In this document: in pieces, positions 23,159 to 31,814 of the stretch
Layout: each line of letters begins with the position of its first letter
How positions within the stretch are numbered: the stretch's first letter is position 1
Assembly (NCBI RefSeq): GCF_002934005.1
Contig: NZ_PGEM01000075.1
Location: 1 to 41,083, forward strand
DNA: 41,083 bases
Direction of reading: 5' to 3'
DNA from: Cuspidothrix issatschenkoi CHARLIE-1
Lineage (GTDB): Bacteria > Cyanobacteriota > Cyanobacteriia > Cyanobacteriales > Nostocaceae
Translations under genes and position numbers: made by a program
Notes under the pieces: model-generated
The model's input: the letters and a program-made list of their open reading frames with translations, nothing else
The model's database searches: none
Told to the model about the DNA's origin: nothing

Positions 23159-25507
23159 CTATTCCTCATCATAGGGTTCTAAATCAAAAGACTCGTTTTT
23201 ATTGGCTGAATAAATATCTGTGGAATCGCCATTAGTGGTATTTGCGGCCATGCCTTTGGGTAAACCATCGGGGCCAACGGTGACAAGATCAATTTGTTGG
23301 CGGTAATAATCAACACTCTTAACTTGCACACTGACGCGATCGCCTAGTCGGTAAGAAGCCCGATTTTTGCGACCAAATAGAGCCTGTTGTCGAGCGCGAT
23401 ATTCATACCAATCATCTTTAAGGGAACTGACGTGGACTAGACCTTCTACCCGTAAGGTGTTAGATAAATTTCCTTCCCTGGGCGATTCTAGAGGGACTTC
23501 AATTTCCACAAAGAACCCGTAGGATTGAACACCAGTAATGACTCCAGGAAAGACTTCGCCAATGCGTTGTTTCATTAAGGAGGCTTTTTGGAGTCCGGCT
23601 AAATCAGATTCAGCTTCTTGGACTTCTTTTTCCCGATCATTAATTTGGACGATAACTCTGGTTAAGTCGCTTTGCAGTTCTTGTTGCAGTTCTGGGGGGA
23701 GAACATTCCAATTAATCTCTTCGTGACAATTGGAATGTCGCAGGTTAATCCGTTCCTTGACGCGGGTATTACGGCGATCGCGTCCGTATTCTAATAAATT
23801 ATGATAAACCCGTTGTAAAAGAATATCTGGGTAACGTCGGAGGGGGGCGGTGATATGGACATACTGGGATAAAGCCAAACCAAAGTGAGAACTCTTGGTG
23901 GTGCTATATACAGCCGGTTTGAGTGTGTCCTGTAATAAATAAGTCAGAACCTGTTCCGATGGCGAATCCGCAAAAGCAGCCGTTAAGTGTTGATAATCCA
24001 GGGGTTGGATTTCCAATTCTGGATCAAGAGCTAATTCCACACCTAAATTAACGGCTAGTTTGAGCATTTCCTGGACATCTTCCGTATCAGGTGTACCTTG
24101 AACCCGCCAAATACTGGGAATACCCAAAGCACTGAGATGATCAGCCATAAGTTGATTGACTAAAATCACCAACTCAGTGAACAAGCGTCGCCCCGGTAAG
24201 TCATTCAGGACAACCGATCCCAAATATCCTTCATCATAGTAGGGATTATGGCTAGGTGGTAGATTTAGCTGTAAACTACCTCGCTCAAAACGCACCTGTT
24301 TAATGACCTGTGCTAAAGTCTGCAAATCTTTGAGTTGCTCTTGAATGTCTCGCACTACTTTGCTAGTTTCACCAGCGAGGATGCTTTGTGTATCTGGATG
24401 AGTCACAGCCACATCTACATTGATCACAGTGGGTTGAATTTCCCATTCCTCCACCTTTCCTGATTGGGGGTTAATAGTGATCACAAAAGAAAGAGCCAAG
24501 CGATCGCTACCAGGAACTAGAGAACAACGTTCCATCACCGCTGCTGGTAACATCGGTAATAATAATTCTCCCAGATAGACCGACTTACCCCGCTTCAATG
24601 CTTCCCGGTCGAGGATTTCATCCGGTTGGATGTAATGGGAAACATCCGTGATGTGAAACATTAATCGCCAATTATCAGCAGTAATTTTTTCTAAACTGAA
24701 GGCATTTTCGACCACAGTATCATCTTGATTGGCGTTCTCCATCGTCAAGGTAAACACATCACGTAGATCAAGACGATTTTTCAGGTCTGCTTTAAGAATG
24801 CGCTTCGGTAACTTGGCCGCTGCATCTAGAACATGATTGGCAAAAGTGCGAGAAAGATCATGCTTACAAGTCACCAAATCTATATCTGCTGCGGCTTCTG
24901 CATCACTGCCCAGGATTTGTACCACCCGACCCAAGGGGGGATATTGTGCCAATGGATAACGGAGAATTTCCACATGAGCTAAATGATCAATTGCTGCTGC
25001 CAAATCCATATTATTGAGTTGCAGTGTCAATTCAAACAGCAATCGGTCATCTAAAGGTACAGCCCGAAAACCGCTTTCTACCTGCTTAATTCGAGCTAGT
25101 AAAGTGTGATTAGATCGCTCCATGATCAACTTCACCTCTCCTTCAGGCGATCGCCGCCGACTGCCTTCCTTGAGGACCTTGACCAAAACGCGATCCCCAT
25201 TCCAGGCATTACTGAGATGACTTTCCCGAATATAAATATCCTCCGAGCCTTCCGTATCTTGAATTGCAAAACAAAAGCCCTTACTAGAACACCGCAATTT
25301 AGCCTCAATCAGCCCTTCTTCAGTCACACGGCGGTATTTGCCCCGTTCCTTCACCAACAGGCCAATTTTTTCTAGTACATCTAAAATAATTTGCAGTTTT
25401 TCGAGACTTTCTTCATCCTCACAACCCAGTTTTTTTTCTAGGACTTTACGAGCTACCAATTTATCATCTGTAAAATTGGCAAGAAGTGTAGCGATTGAAA
25501 ATTCCAT
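23159..25507 (-). CDS. RNase II/R-family (RNB) protein with non-canonical catalytic cluster
   Basis: A 782-residue RNB-fold protein. Order: winged-helix-like N-terminus (1-65), cold-shock domains (about 70-200), RNB domain (from ~235) and C-terminal S1 domain (GEVFPGVITGVQSYGFFVEI near residue 660). Most RNB landmarks are normal: NRLDLRDVFT, HITDVSHYIQP, LPMLPAAVMERCSLVPGSDR and HITAPLRRYPDILLQRV. The aspartate cluster is not. Where RNase II/R have a DP..AKDFDDA-type motif, this protein reads FTLTMENANQDDTVVENAFS (252-271), and the metal-binding aspartates cannot be aligned simply. It may be a Zam-like cyanobacterial branch with weak or lost exonuclease activity. ATG 25507 is the chosen start; a hydrolytically active enzyme should not be assumed. 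Confidence 0.85.
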   Translation of the reverse strand: MEFSIATLLANFTDDKLVARKVLEKKLGCEDEESLEKLQIILDVLEKIGLLVKERGKYRRVTEEGLIEAKLRCSSKGFCFAIQDTEGSEDIYIRESHLSNAWNGDRVLVKVLKEGSRRRSPEGEVKLIMERSNHTLLARIKQVESGFRAVPLDDRLLFELTLQLNNMDLAAAIDHLAHVEILRYPLAQYPPLGRVVQILGSDAEAAADIDLVTCKHDLSRTFANHVLDAAAKLPKRILKADLKNRLDLRDVFTLTMENANQDDTVVENAFSLEKITADNWRLMFHITDVSHYIQPDEILDREALKRGKSVYLGELLLPMLPAAVMERCSLVPGSDRLALSFVITINPQSGKVEEWEIQPTVINVDVAVTHPDTQSILAGETSKVVRDIQEQLKDLQTLAQVIKQVRFERGSLQLNLPPSHNPYYDEGYLGSVVLNDLPGRRLFTELVILVNQLMADHLSALGIPSIWRVQGTPDTEDVQEMLKLAVNLGVELALDPELEIQPLDYQHLTAAFADSPSEQVLTYLLQDTLKPAVYSTTKSSHFGLALSQYVHITAPLRRYPDILLQRVYHNLLEYGRDRRNTRVKERINLRHSNCHEEINWNVLPPELQQELQSDLTRVIVQINDREKEVQEAESDLAGLQKASLMKQRIGEVFPGVITGVQSYGFFVEIEVPLESPREGNLSNTLRVEGLVHVSSLKDDWYEYRARQQALFGRKNRASYRLGDRVSVQVKSVDYYRQQIDLVTVGPDGLPKGMAANTTNGDSTDIYSANKNESFDLEPYDEE

Positions 25508-26235
25508 GCAGTGAACCGACCTTTGGTCAAAACATCATTTTTTGTCGAATCTGGTTCTTTACTAGTTAGGGTGACAGTCAGCAAAAGTCCCTGCTCCGAC
25601 TTGCGACTGAACAACCATCTCAGAATCTGTTTGGGCGCTACTGAATCTTGATCCCAACAATTTTCACTCTGCACTCCTGATACTCAATGATTCATCACTA
25701 GCTAATTAGATTATGGGTGGGTGAGAGACTTGGTTTGGAGAACTCTCCCTGCTACCCAAAAGCTATCAACTCGGTTCATCACAGGTTTTTAATTGTTGAG
25801 AACGAGAACAACAGTAACTTCACGCCATAAACATCTGATAGCCTAGCGTGGCGCTAGTCATGTCTTAACTAGGAGAAACTGCCGATAAACCCAATTCTCC
25901 CATAACGTAGAATCGGTAACAATTAGGTAAGCAGTAAAACACAGGCAGTGAGGGCAAACCTTATCCTTACTATTGTAGATTTAGAGCGCACTTATTTGAA
26001 AATACTTTTAGATATCTAATTGAGTGGCTAGTATAGCATTTAGGGAAAGATGAGGATTTGCCGTTAATTAACCCTGAGCAACTGGTAGTATCAAGACATA
26101 TTTAATGTCGTGACTGCTGAGTTCTCAGTAAGACTTTATATTGAAATATGGGGTTTTGTCTAGAGGATGGTCAGTTGTCAGTTGTTAGTTGTTCCCTGAC
26201 TAGCAATTTATGTTATTACGAGAATTCAGATAAAA
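25508..26235. other. 728-base gap between divergent genes
   Basis: No convincing gene on either strand; a 73-codon minus frame at 25453-25674 overlaps the start of the RNB gene and has no family pattern. Noted items are a heptamer run GTCAGTTGTCAGTTGTTAG at 26170-26188, an element CTAGCGTGGCGCTAG at 25843-25857, and GGGTGAGAG...CTCTCCC at 25719-25750. It probably carries the promoters of both divergent genes and a long leader for the RNB gene. Confidence 0.5.
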
Positions 26236-26952
26236 ATGGTTGAAACTATGATGCTGGCACAATTTCAGAACTTGTACCCCAACGGCAGTATTATCTCAGA
26301 ATTAGTAGAAATTTTTCAAGGGAAATATATCGTCCGTGTCAGTATCCAGCTAGAGGGAATCACCCGTGCAACGGGCATGGCAGGGGCAGAAAAAGTAGAA
26401 GCAGCAGAAGATCATGCTATAGATAGAGCTTTGATAGTGCTGGGAATGAAGAATCTGCCCACCGAATTGGCAAAATCTCCCCTTCCATCTGTTGCTTGTG
26501 CACCTATTAAACCAAATGTCCAGGAGTCAAAACCTGTAACTGCTATGGGTAACACACAGACATATACCCCACCTGTGATCGAACCACAAATTAATACCCA
26601 AGTTATCAAACCAGACATCTTTCCCAGTCAAGAACCAGAATATCCACCATTAGCAGAAGTTCCTCCCAGTAACGTCACACCTTTTACACCTCGTACTTAT
26701 ACCCCCTATGAAGATGCTGGTAGTCAGTCAGCTTTGGGTAAGAAAAAGAGACATAACGAACCAGTTAATTTATCGGATGTCATTGCCCAAACAGATGTGG
26801 AAATAGAACGTTTAGGCTGGACTCCAGAACAGGGAAAAGATTATCTGCTCAAAACCTATGGTAAACGCGGACGTTCTTTACTCAGTGAAGAGGAATTACG
26901 AAATTTTCTCACTTATCTCAAATCACAACCAGATCCCATTGCCGGATTTTAA
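26236..26952 (+). CDS. Conserved cyanobacterial two-part protein (Rad52-like N-terminus?)
   Basis: A 238-residue protein. The N-terminal 75 residues (YPNGSIISELVEIFQGKYIV, then RVSIQLEGITRATGMAGAEK and EAAEDHAIDRALIVLGM) have the look of the Rad52/Rad22-like ssDNA-annealing fold, in which a strand-loop-strand is followed by a helix ending AEDxAxxRAL. This is my reading and needs a profile search. A Pro/Thr-rich linker (~90-165) follows. The C-terminal ~50 residues (VNLSDVIAQTDVEIERLGWT, then EQGKDYLLKTYGKRGRSLLS and LRNFLTYLKSQP) form a small helical module found at the end of other cyanobacterial proteins. Complete, monocistronic, convergent with clpP, with a palindrome between them. Confidence 0.6.
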   Translation: MVETMMLAQFQNLYPNGSIISELVEIFQGKYIVRVSIQLEGITRATGMAGAEKVEAAEDHAIDRALIVLGMKNLPTELAKSPLPSVACAPIKPNVQESKPVTAMGNTQTYTPPVIEPQINTQVIKPDIFPSQEPEYPPLAEVPPSNVTPFTPRTYTPYEDAGSQSALGKKKRHNEPVNLSDVIAQTDVEIERLGWTPEQGKDYLLKTYGKRGRSLLSEEELRNFLTYLKSQPDPIAGF

Positions 26953-26968
26953 ATAAGTTGGGCAGTAG

Positions 26969-26988
26969 GGGCGAACGGCCGTTCGCCC
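26969..26988. repeat. 20-bp perfect palindrome, copy 1
   Basis: GGGCGAACGGCCGTTCGCCC, between the convergent Rad52-like and clpP genes. A second exact copy is at 34844-34863. Confidence 0.85.
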
Positions 26989-27001
26989 GTACAACTAATA
27001 A

Positions 27002-27607
27002 CTAAACCAATGCTACAGGACGACTACCAGCCGCATGACGGTCAATTACTTGGTCAATTAAGCCATATTCTCTAGCTTCAGCTGGAGACATAAAGAAATC
27101 CCGTTCAGTATCTTCAGAAATACGCTCATAAGGTTGACCAGTATGTTCCGCTAGATACTCATTAAGGCGCTGCTTGTGATACAAAATTTCCTTGGCTTGA
27201 ATGGCGATATCAGTTGCTTGCCCTTGAGCGCCACCTAAAGGTTGATGAATCATAATCCGTGAATGAGGTAAACTCATCCTTTTACCCTTTGTCCCAGCAC
27301 TGAGGAGAAAAGCACCCATGCTTGCTGCTAATCCTGTACAGATGGTACAAACATCGGGGCGAATTTGCTTCATGGTGTCAAAAATGCCCATTCCTGCTGT
27401 CACTGAACCACCTGGAGAATTAATGTACATATATATATCTTTCTCGGCATCTTCAGAATCTAAAAACAGCAGTTGGGCAACAATCAGGTTAGCCAAATTG
27501 CTATCAACCTGTTCTCCCAAAAAAATAATCCGCTCACGCAACAGCCGTGAATAAATATCAAAGGCGCGTTCGCCTCGACCTGATTGTTCAATAACGATAG
27601 GAATCAT
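27002..27607 (-). CDS. clpP: ATP-dependent Clp protease proteolytic subunit
   Basis: The 201-residue serine protease subunit of the Clp complex, which forms tetradecamers and works with ClpC or ClpX. The catalytic triad is visible as Ser96 in GLAASMGAF, His121 in IMIHQPLGG and Asp170 in ERDFFMSP. The N-terminus [20 protein letters not shown] and the helix [18 protein letters not shown] are typical; this is a catalytic ClpP, not the inactive ClpR. Cyanobacteria have several paralogues (clpP1-3, clpR), and I cannot say which one this is. The start at ATG 27607 matches family N-termini. It is convergent with the upstream-listed plus gene and monocistronic. Confidence 0.96.
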   Translation of the reverse strand: MIPIVIEQSGRGERAFDIYSRLLRERIIFLGEQVDSNLANLIVAQLLFLDSEDAEKDIYMYINSPGGSVTAGMGIFDTMKQIRPDVCTICTGLAASMGAFLLSAGTKGKRMSLPHSRIMIHQPLGGAQGQATDIAIQAKEILYHKQRLNEYLAEHTGQPYERISEDTERDFFMSPAEAREYGLIDQVIDRHAAGSRPVALV

Positions 27608-28020
27608 GCAGCGTGTTTTTAGCTATTTTCAATTTATTCTATCGGTGAGAATGGCTGATTGTGTTGAATTTGCCAACTAAAGATTAGAAATAAGCAGGGG
27701 ACAGAGGGTAGGGGCAGAGAATAAGTTAAGTATTTTTACGGTGTCAATATTGAAACTGAGTAAGGTACAACTATTAAATATTGGTAAAAATTTAAAAATA
27801 AACTTCTGTTTTATGGACACTTTTTACTCAAACTAACGTCCCAGTTGTCAGGTAAATTTAATATAGAGAGCTAGATCACACTTTTTTAAATATTTGTGAG
27901 ATATTCTCAAATTATATTCACTAAATCCGATAAACGAGAAACACGAAGTGTATTTACAATAACAGTTTCAAAATCACAGGTTCTTATGGAAACGCCATCC
28001 ATATAAAAAGAGGGGGTACT
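27608..28020. promoter_or_regulatory. Intergenic leader before small ORF
   Basis: No long ORF and no family-like frame. The last 15 bases carry a strong purine-rich ribosome site (AGAGGGGG, just before ATG 28021). The rest is AT-rich and holds the promoters of clpP (minus) and of the small ORF (plus), without a clear consensus element. Confidence 0.4.
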
Positions 28021-28176
28021 ATGCTAGAAAAACTTATGCAAGCAGCCTTGATTACATTTTTATTACAAATAATAGCTGTATTGAGTAATACCAATTCAAT
28101 ACAACCCAAGGTAGTATCTCCTTTTGCCGAAATCTCTGGGCCTGTCATTAGTTCAAATTTTCGGGTTTTGGAGTAG
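28021..28176 (+). CDS. Small membrane-anchored peptide, 51 aa
   Basis: ATG 28021 opens a 51-codon frame: MLEKLMQAALITFLLQIIAVL is a membrane-spanning or signal segment, followed by SNTNSIQPKVVSPFAEISG and a stop at 28174. A strong AGAGGGGG ribosome site lies right in front of the start. I do not recognise a family. The combination of a good ribosome site and a clear hydrophobic segment argues against chance, but the frame is too short to be sure. Repeat debris starts immediately downstream. Confidence 0.4.
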   Translation: MLEKLMQAALITFLLQIIAVLSNTNSIQPKVVSPFAEISGPVISSNFRVLE

Positions 28177-28195
28177 ACATCATATAGCAGGAGGC

Positions 28196-28380
28196 GGTGG
28201 TTCGACTTACTTCGACCCTTCGACTAGCCCAGGGCATCGCCAGCTCAGTCAGTACAAGTCGCTCACCAACCGGGACAGGAGGCAGCAGGTAGGAGGCAGC
28301 AGAGAAAGCCTTATCCTGTATCATTTTTAATTTTCAGGACTTCGACTATGGCTACGCCACGCAGGCTATCGCTCAGTAAC
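28196..28380. repeat. Cluster of ttcgac...gctcag small dispersed repeats
   Basis: Around 28205-28260 and 28338-28378 the cyanobacterial phrase cttcgac[t]...cgctcagt occurs, both times interrupted: by GCCCAGGGCATCGCCAGCTC in the first and by ATGGCTACGCCACGCAGGCT in the second. A purine-rich ggaggcagcag repeat lies between. No gene. Confidence 0.5.
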
Positions 28381-28488
28381 CGTTTGTGTCTCATTCAACT
28401 GCATACCGCCATATCAAATAAATAATGTTGCATATTTTTTGATTTCCTGTTCTCTGTTCCCTGCTATATGTAGTCTAAATTTGCCTTT

Positions 28489-29445
28489 TTAATTCCTACT
28501 TGTAGTAGGAATGATTTTATGTTTACTGTTGTGATCAGTTCCACCTGTGAGGCTACGGAAATATAACCCACCAATAGTAATAACAAACAGAAAATATCCT
28601 ACTGCTTGGACAATATAAATTTTGTCTCTATAACCAAATAATGATTTGAGAATAATACCAGGGAATTGTTCATCTGGTAAAATCTTCGATGTATTCCAAA
28701 CTATTGGACCAAGAATACAAGAGTGAATTCTGGTGAAATGTTCGTAATAGAAACAGAGATTTTCCGAGGAACGACTACTTAAAGCTAAATTAGCTGTAGC
28801 TTCATCAAAATGTTGTAAACCAGAAACGACTAAACCAGAAACAATTAAGATTAATAACACTCCCATAACTTGGAAGAATTGGCGAATGTTAATTCTTACA
28901 CCCCACTTAAATAACAAGACACCAATTCCTGCTGCTGTGGCTAAACCACCTAGTGCGCCGATGGTGGGTAATAATCCTTGTTGAAAATTAGCAGCGACAA
29001 AGAGAACTGTTTCAAATCCTTCTCGTAGTATGGCGACTAAAATTAAACTAAAAACCCCCCAAGCTGCATTTGAATTTTTTCCTAGTGCTTCGGTAACTGC
29101 GCCCTCGACTTGGGCTTTCATAAATCTGGCTTGTTGGGTCATCCAGATTAACATCCAACTCAGCATGATTATAGCTAAAATACTAAAAATTCCTTCTAAA
29201 GCTGGTTCAACTACAGAGGTGTATTGAGGATTAATTGAACCTAAGAATTTAATGATGCCAGTAAATAAAAACCCGATTAAACCACTAACAATAATACCGA
29301 CGATTACGCCAGCATAAACCCAAGGATTTAATCGAGATTGTTTGGCTTTTTTTAATAATGCCAGAACAATACCCACGACTAGGGCGGCTTCTACTCCTTC
29401 GCGTAAGGTAATTACAAAAGTGGGTAAGGCGGTACTAAAATTCAT
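28489..29445 (-). CDS. FTR1-family high-affinity iron permease
   Basis: A 318-residue membrane permease of the FTR1/EfeU family. It has seven or so hydrophobic helices and two iron-binding RExxE motifs: REGVE (15-19) in the first helix and REGFE (141-145) in the fourth, which are the hallmark of Fe transport by Ftr1 and EfeU. Ftr1 normally takes iron from a ferroxidase, and a multicopper oxidase is encoded 2.4 kb upstream on the same strand. The signal is complete; the final ~80 residues contain a loop with two cysteines (NLCFYYEHF, HSCILGP) before the last helix, not typical of EfeU. It is the last gene of the series mco - lipoprotein - bacterioferritin-like - ftr1, but an insertion relic separates it from the rest. 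Confidence 0.92.
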   Translation of the reverse strand: MNFSTALPTFVITLREGVEAALVVGIVLALLKKAKQSRLNPWVYAGVIVGIIVSGLIGFLFTGIIKFLGSINPQYTSVVEPALEGIFSILAIIMLSWMLIWMTQQARFMKAQVEGAVTEALGKNSNAAWGVFSLILVAILREGFETVLFVAANFQQGLLPTIGALGGLATAAGIGVLLFKWGVRINIRQFFQVMGVLLILIVSGLVVSGLQHFDEATANLALSSRSSENLCFYYEHFTRIHSCILGPIVWNTSKILPDEQFPGIILKSLFGYRDKIYIVQAVGYFLFVITIGGLYFRSLTGGTDHNSKHKIIPTTSRN

Positions 29446-29471
29446 ATTTGTTAGTTGTTAGTTGTTATGTT

Positions 29472-29885
29472 TGACATACTCACTGACCTAAAGGCGCGGT
29501 GATTCTTGAGACTTAAAGATTTATTTGGTCTGTGTTACTAAATATTGTCGGTCTGTATTTATCGGAGAAAGTATTGATTTGATTGAAAAATCATGGAGGT
29601 TGCTGAAAAAATGAATTTTCAAGTGCTTAAATTCAATGGTGAAAAAAACCATGTTCATGCGCTTATTGAGTATCCACCTAAGCTATCTATTTCCCAAATA
29701 GTAAATGCTTTAAAAGGTGTATCTAGCCGTAGATATGGACAAGCTGGCTACAAAAAAACCCATAAAGAAGCATTGTCGAGTCCTAGTTATTTTGCTATTT
29801 CTGTAGGAGGTGCGCCGTTAGAAATATTAAAGGAATAGCTCAAAAATCAAGAAAAGCCGTCCTAGAAGGACGGGGCTTGTATCCC
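29472..29885 (+). pseudogene. IS200/IS605 TnpA relic (Y1 transposase) with end hairpins
   Basis: From 29542 one frame reads through TAA (29539), TGA (29575) and TGA (29584), giving VCIYRRKY, then MEVAEKMNFQVLKFNGEKNH with the HUH motif HVH, PPKLSISQIVNALKGVSSRR and GGAPLEILKE. It then stops at a TAG (29836-29838), exactly where relatives have the catalytic Tyr (E-Y-I-x-N-Q); beyond it LKNQEKPS continues. No frameshift is needed. The left end hairpin (29480-29502, TCAC...GTGA) and right end hairpin (29857-29873, CCGTCCT with AGGACGG) are in place. Part of the N-terminus is missing. It sits between the FTR1 and bacterioferritin-like genes. Confidence 0.82.
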
Positions 29886-29963
29886 ATTATTTTCGGTCAG
29901 TTGTCGGTTCTCCTGACTTCTAACTTCCAAATTCTGACTCCTGACTCGGTGACTCCTACTTTA

Positions 29964-30398
29964 TTAGCTGAAATCGCGTAACATTTTTTTGAGTTCGAGA
30001 TTGTGCATTTCTTCTTGACCGATCATGCCACGGGCAAATTCTTCTAGGTAGATAGAAGCGTTATTTACTGTGTCTAGAAGAGTTTTATACATATCTAAAG
30101 CTTTCTTTTCATGGGATAAACTTTCTGTCAAGATATCTTTGACTGTATGATTGAAAGTCTCTTCCATGGGGGCAATTCTTAAAGTGGGATGTCCTTCTAA
30201 ACCTGTAAGAATTTCTCCAACTTGTTGGGCGTGAAGTAAGGATTCTGTGGCTTGGGCTTTGAAGAATGCCACAATAGGTATACGATTAGGCCCTGTTACC
30301 ATCAAGGAATAATGGGTGTAGCGAACTACCCCTGCTAGTTCAAATTCCATGATGGCATTGAGAATATCAATGGTCTTTTGGTGGTCGAGTTCTTGCAT
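29964..30398 (-). CDS. Bacterioferritin-like (ferritin-fold) protein
   Basis: A 144-residue four-helix protein of the bacterioferritin/ferritin-like class. Likely di-iron ligands are Glu20 (IMEFELAGVVRYTHY), Glu52 and His56 (ATESLLHA), Glu97 (SHEKKA) and Glu130 with His132 (EEMHNLE), in the order expected for this fold. There is no obvious heme-binding Met, so it may be a heme-free member. It is encoded between the iron permease and the lipoprotein genes, supporting a role in storage or safe handling of the imported iron. It has no signal peptide, so acts in the cytoplasm. Complete and well conserved in its helices. Confidence 0.85.
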   Translation of the reverse strand: MQELDHQKTIDILNAIMEFELAGVVRYTHYSLMVTGPNRIPIVAFFKAQATESLLHAQQVGEILTGLEGHPTLRIAPMEETFNHTVKDILTESLSHEKKALDMYKTLLDTVNNASIYLEEFARGMIGQEEMHNLELKKMLRDFS

Positions 30399-30578
30399 TA
30401 GTTGTTAAGTTGAACAAATTTACATCAGGAGAGTTTTTAGTTACCAGTTATTCGTGAGCAGTTATACTTTTTTCAGGTTTTGAAACCCTAAACTGGGTTC
30501 ACTTTTAGTTTTTAACTATTTTCTCTCTTATTCACCATTTTAAACGTCTTATTCTGGACTTCCAATGGTGTGAAAATA

Positions 30579-31604
30579 CTAATTTTGTGCTTTAGTGCTA
30601 GTTTTTGTTCGCACTTTTTGGGTATTTTCCTCGATGATTTTTACTAGCTTGGTAACATCTTCTGGAGTGTTGACTGCTTGGGCTGGAGGGATAGCAGTAG
30701 GCCAAACTTTCACCAATTCCATAAAAGCTGTATCTATGGCTTTGTGCGACTCAGGATGTTCCTGGGTCATTTGGCTAGAAATATTTTGATATAGTTCTTG
30801 GGAATAGACTACAAAGCCGCGAGAGTCTTGATATTCAATGGGGGCGGCAATGTTGCCATTAGCAGTTGCTGCACCATATTCTGAGTTAGCTGCATCTAAT
30901 AAACCGTTAATTACTTGGAGAACAAATTCTGGTTTGCTACGTTCTTGGGTTGGTAAAGCAGCGATCGCACTATCAACAGCTTCTACAGAAGTAGTAAAGT
31001 TAGTTTTAATTTTGTCATCCTTGGGATTAGATTTAACTAAGTCGGTTAAACTGACCAAACTACTTTTAAATTCTTTAACTTTACGTTCTTCTAATTGTTC
31101 TTCAACATCAATATAAATTTCTTCTACTGGGTGTCCAATATGGGGTTGAGCTTGTTTAGGCTGATTTTGATCTAACAATTCTTTGGCTACCAAAAGATGT
31201 CCTTTCATCAAACCCAATTTGGTCATGTAGTCAATATCTTTGGCTTCTCCTGTGAGTACCACTTCCTCTACTGTCACCATGTCTTTAATTCGGTCAAACT
31301 GTGGCTGAGTAATTACTTTTTTACTGACTAAATCCGCTGGACTAGCGTAGGGACGGTTAGCTTGAATTTTGTTTGATAAAGCTGGGACTCCTAATGTAGC
31401 TTCTAATTTATCTAACTGCGATAAAATTGCATTATTGATATTAATTTTAGCTTTATTACCATGACCACCATGAGCGCTCATTTCTGAAACCGGCACTGTA
31501 CTTTGTGTTTGCATTTCTGCTTTTGGTGTCTCGCTGGTACAAGAACTCAAGGAAATCATGGCACAAGCAGCGATAGACAAGAATAAATAAGGGAATCTGA
31601 TCAT
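30579..31604 (-). CDS. Helix-hairpin-helix lipoprotein of the iron cluster
   Basis: A 341-residue lipoprotein: the signal peptide ends in LSSC with Cys22, so it is anchored outside the inner membrane. It then has a short His-rich stretch (SAHGGHGNK, near residue 45) and a ComEA-like helix-hairpin-helix module (ININNAILSQLDKLEATLG, then IQANRPYASPADLVSKKVI, about 53-112). The remaining ~220 residues are helical with charged segments (DIDYMTKLGLMKGHLLVAKE, QPHIGHPVEEIYIDVEEQLE) and several His/Glu pairs; the pattern recalls imelysin/EfeO-type periplasmic iron-binding proteins, but I cannot confirm that. It lies 180 bases upstream of the bacterioferritin-like gene and 210 bases downstream of the oxidase gene, all on one strand. 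Confidence 0.75.
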   Translation of the reverse strand: MIRFPYLFLSIAACAMISLSSCTSETPKAEMQTQSTVPVSEMSAHGGHGNKAKININNAILSQLDKLEATLGVPALSNKIQANRPYASPADLVSKKVITQPQFDRIKDMVTVEEVVLTGEAKDIDYMTKLGLMKGHLLVAKELLDQNQPKQAQPHIGHPVEEIYIDVEEQLEERKVKEFKSSLVSLTDLVKSNPKDDKIKTNFTTSVEAVDSAIAALPTQERSKPEFVLQVINGLLDAANSEYGAATANGNIAAPIEYQDSRGFVVYSQELYQNISSQMTQEHPESHKAIDTAFMELVKVWPTAIPPAQAVNTPEDVTKLVKIIEENTQKVRTKTSTKAQN

Positions 31605-31680
31605 TTTTGCTCCTGGTAAACTGTTAATGTTTGTAATTTAAGGATTTAGCAGTAGATAAATTTGCAAATATTTCATTTTA

Positions 31681-31710
31681 GATATAATTATGATTTATCA
31701 TAAATGCAAA
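31681..31710 (-). promoter_or_regulatory. Candidate palindromic operator upstream of the HHH lipoprotein gene
   Basis: TTATGATTTATCATAA (31688-31703) is a perfect 16-base palindrome, about 85 bases before the lipoprotein ATG, between it and the oxidase gene. AT-rich inverted symmetry of this type fits a Fur-like operator, but the bases match the Fur consensus only loosely. Confidence 0.35.
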
Positions 31711-31814
31711 TATTTATCAACTATTTTTCTAAAAGACAAGTATAAATTAAGTAAGTAAATTTCAGATATTACTAAATTTGGGTTTTACTAAGTTGCTAAT
31801 CTTTCTGAGTTTTG

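Noticed and set aside
25453-25674. 73-codon minus frame overlapping the RNB start
   Set aside because: Overlaps the N-terminus of the RNB gene in another frame, with no family pattern or ribosome site. Also not RpsR or RpmG, which sit there in some cyanobacteria.
28492-28512. Terminator of the FTR1 gene
   Set aside because: ATTCCTAC...GTAGGAAT overlaps the last codons and is followed on the coding strand by an A-run rather than a T-run.
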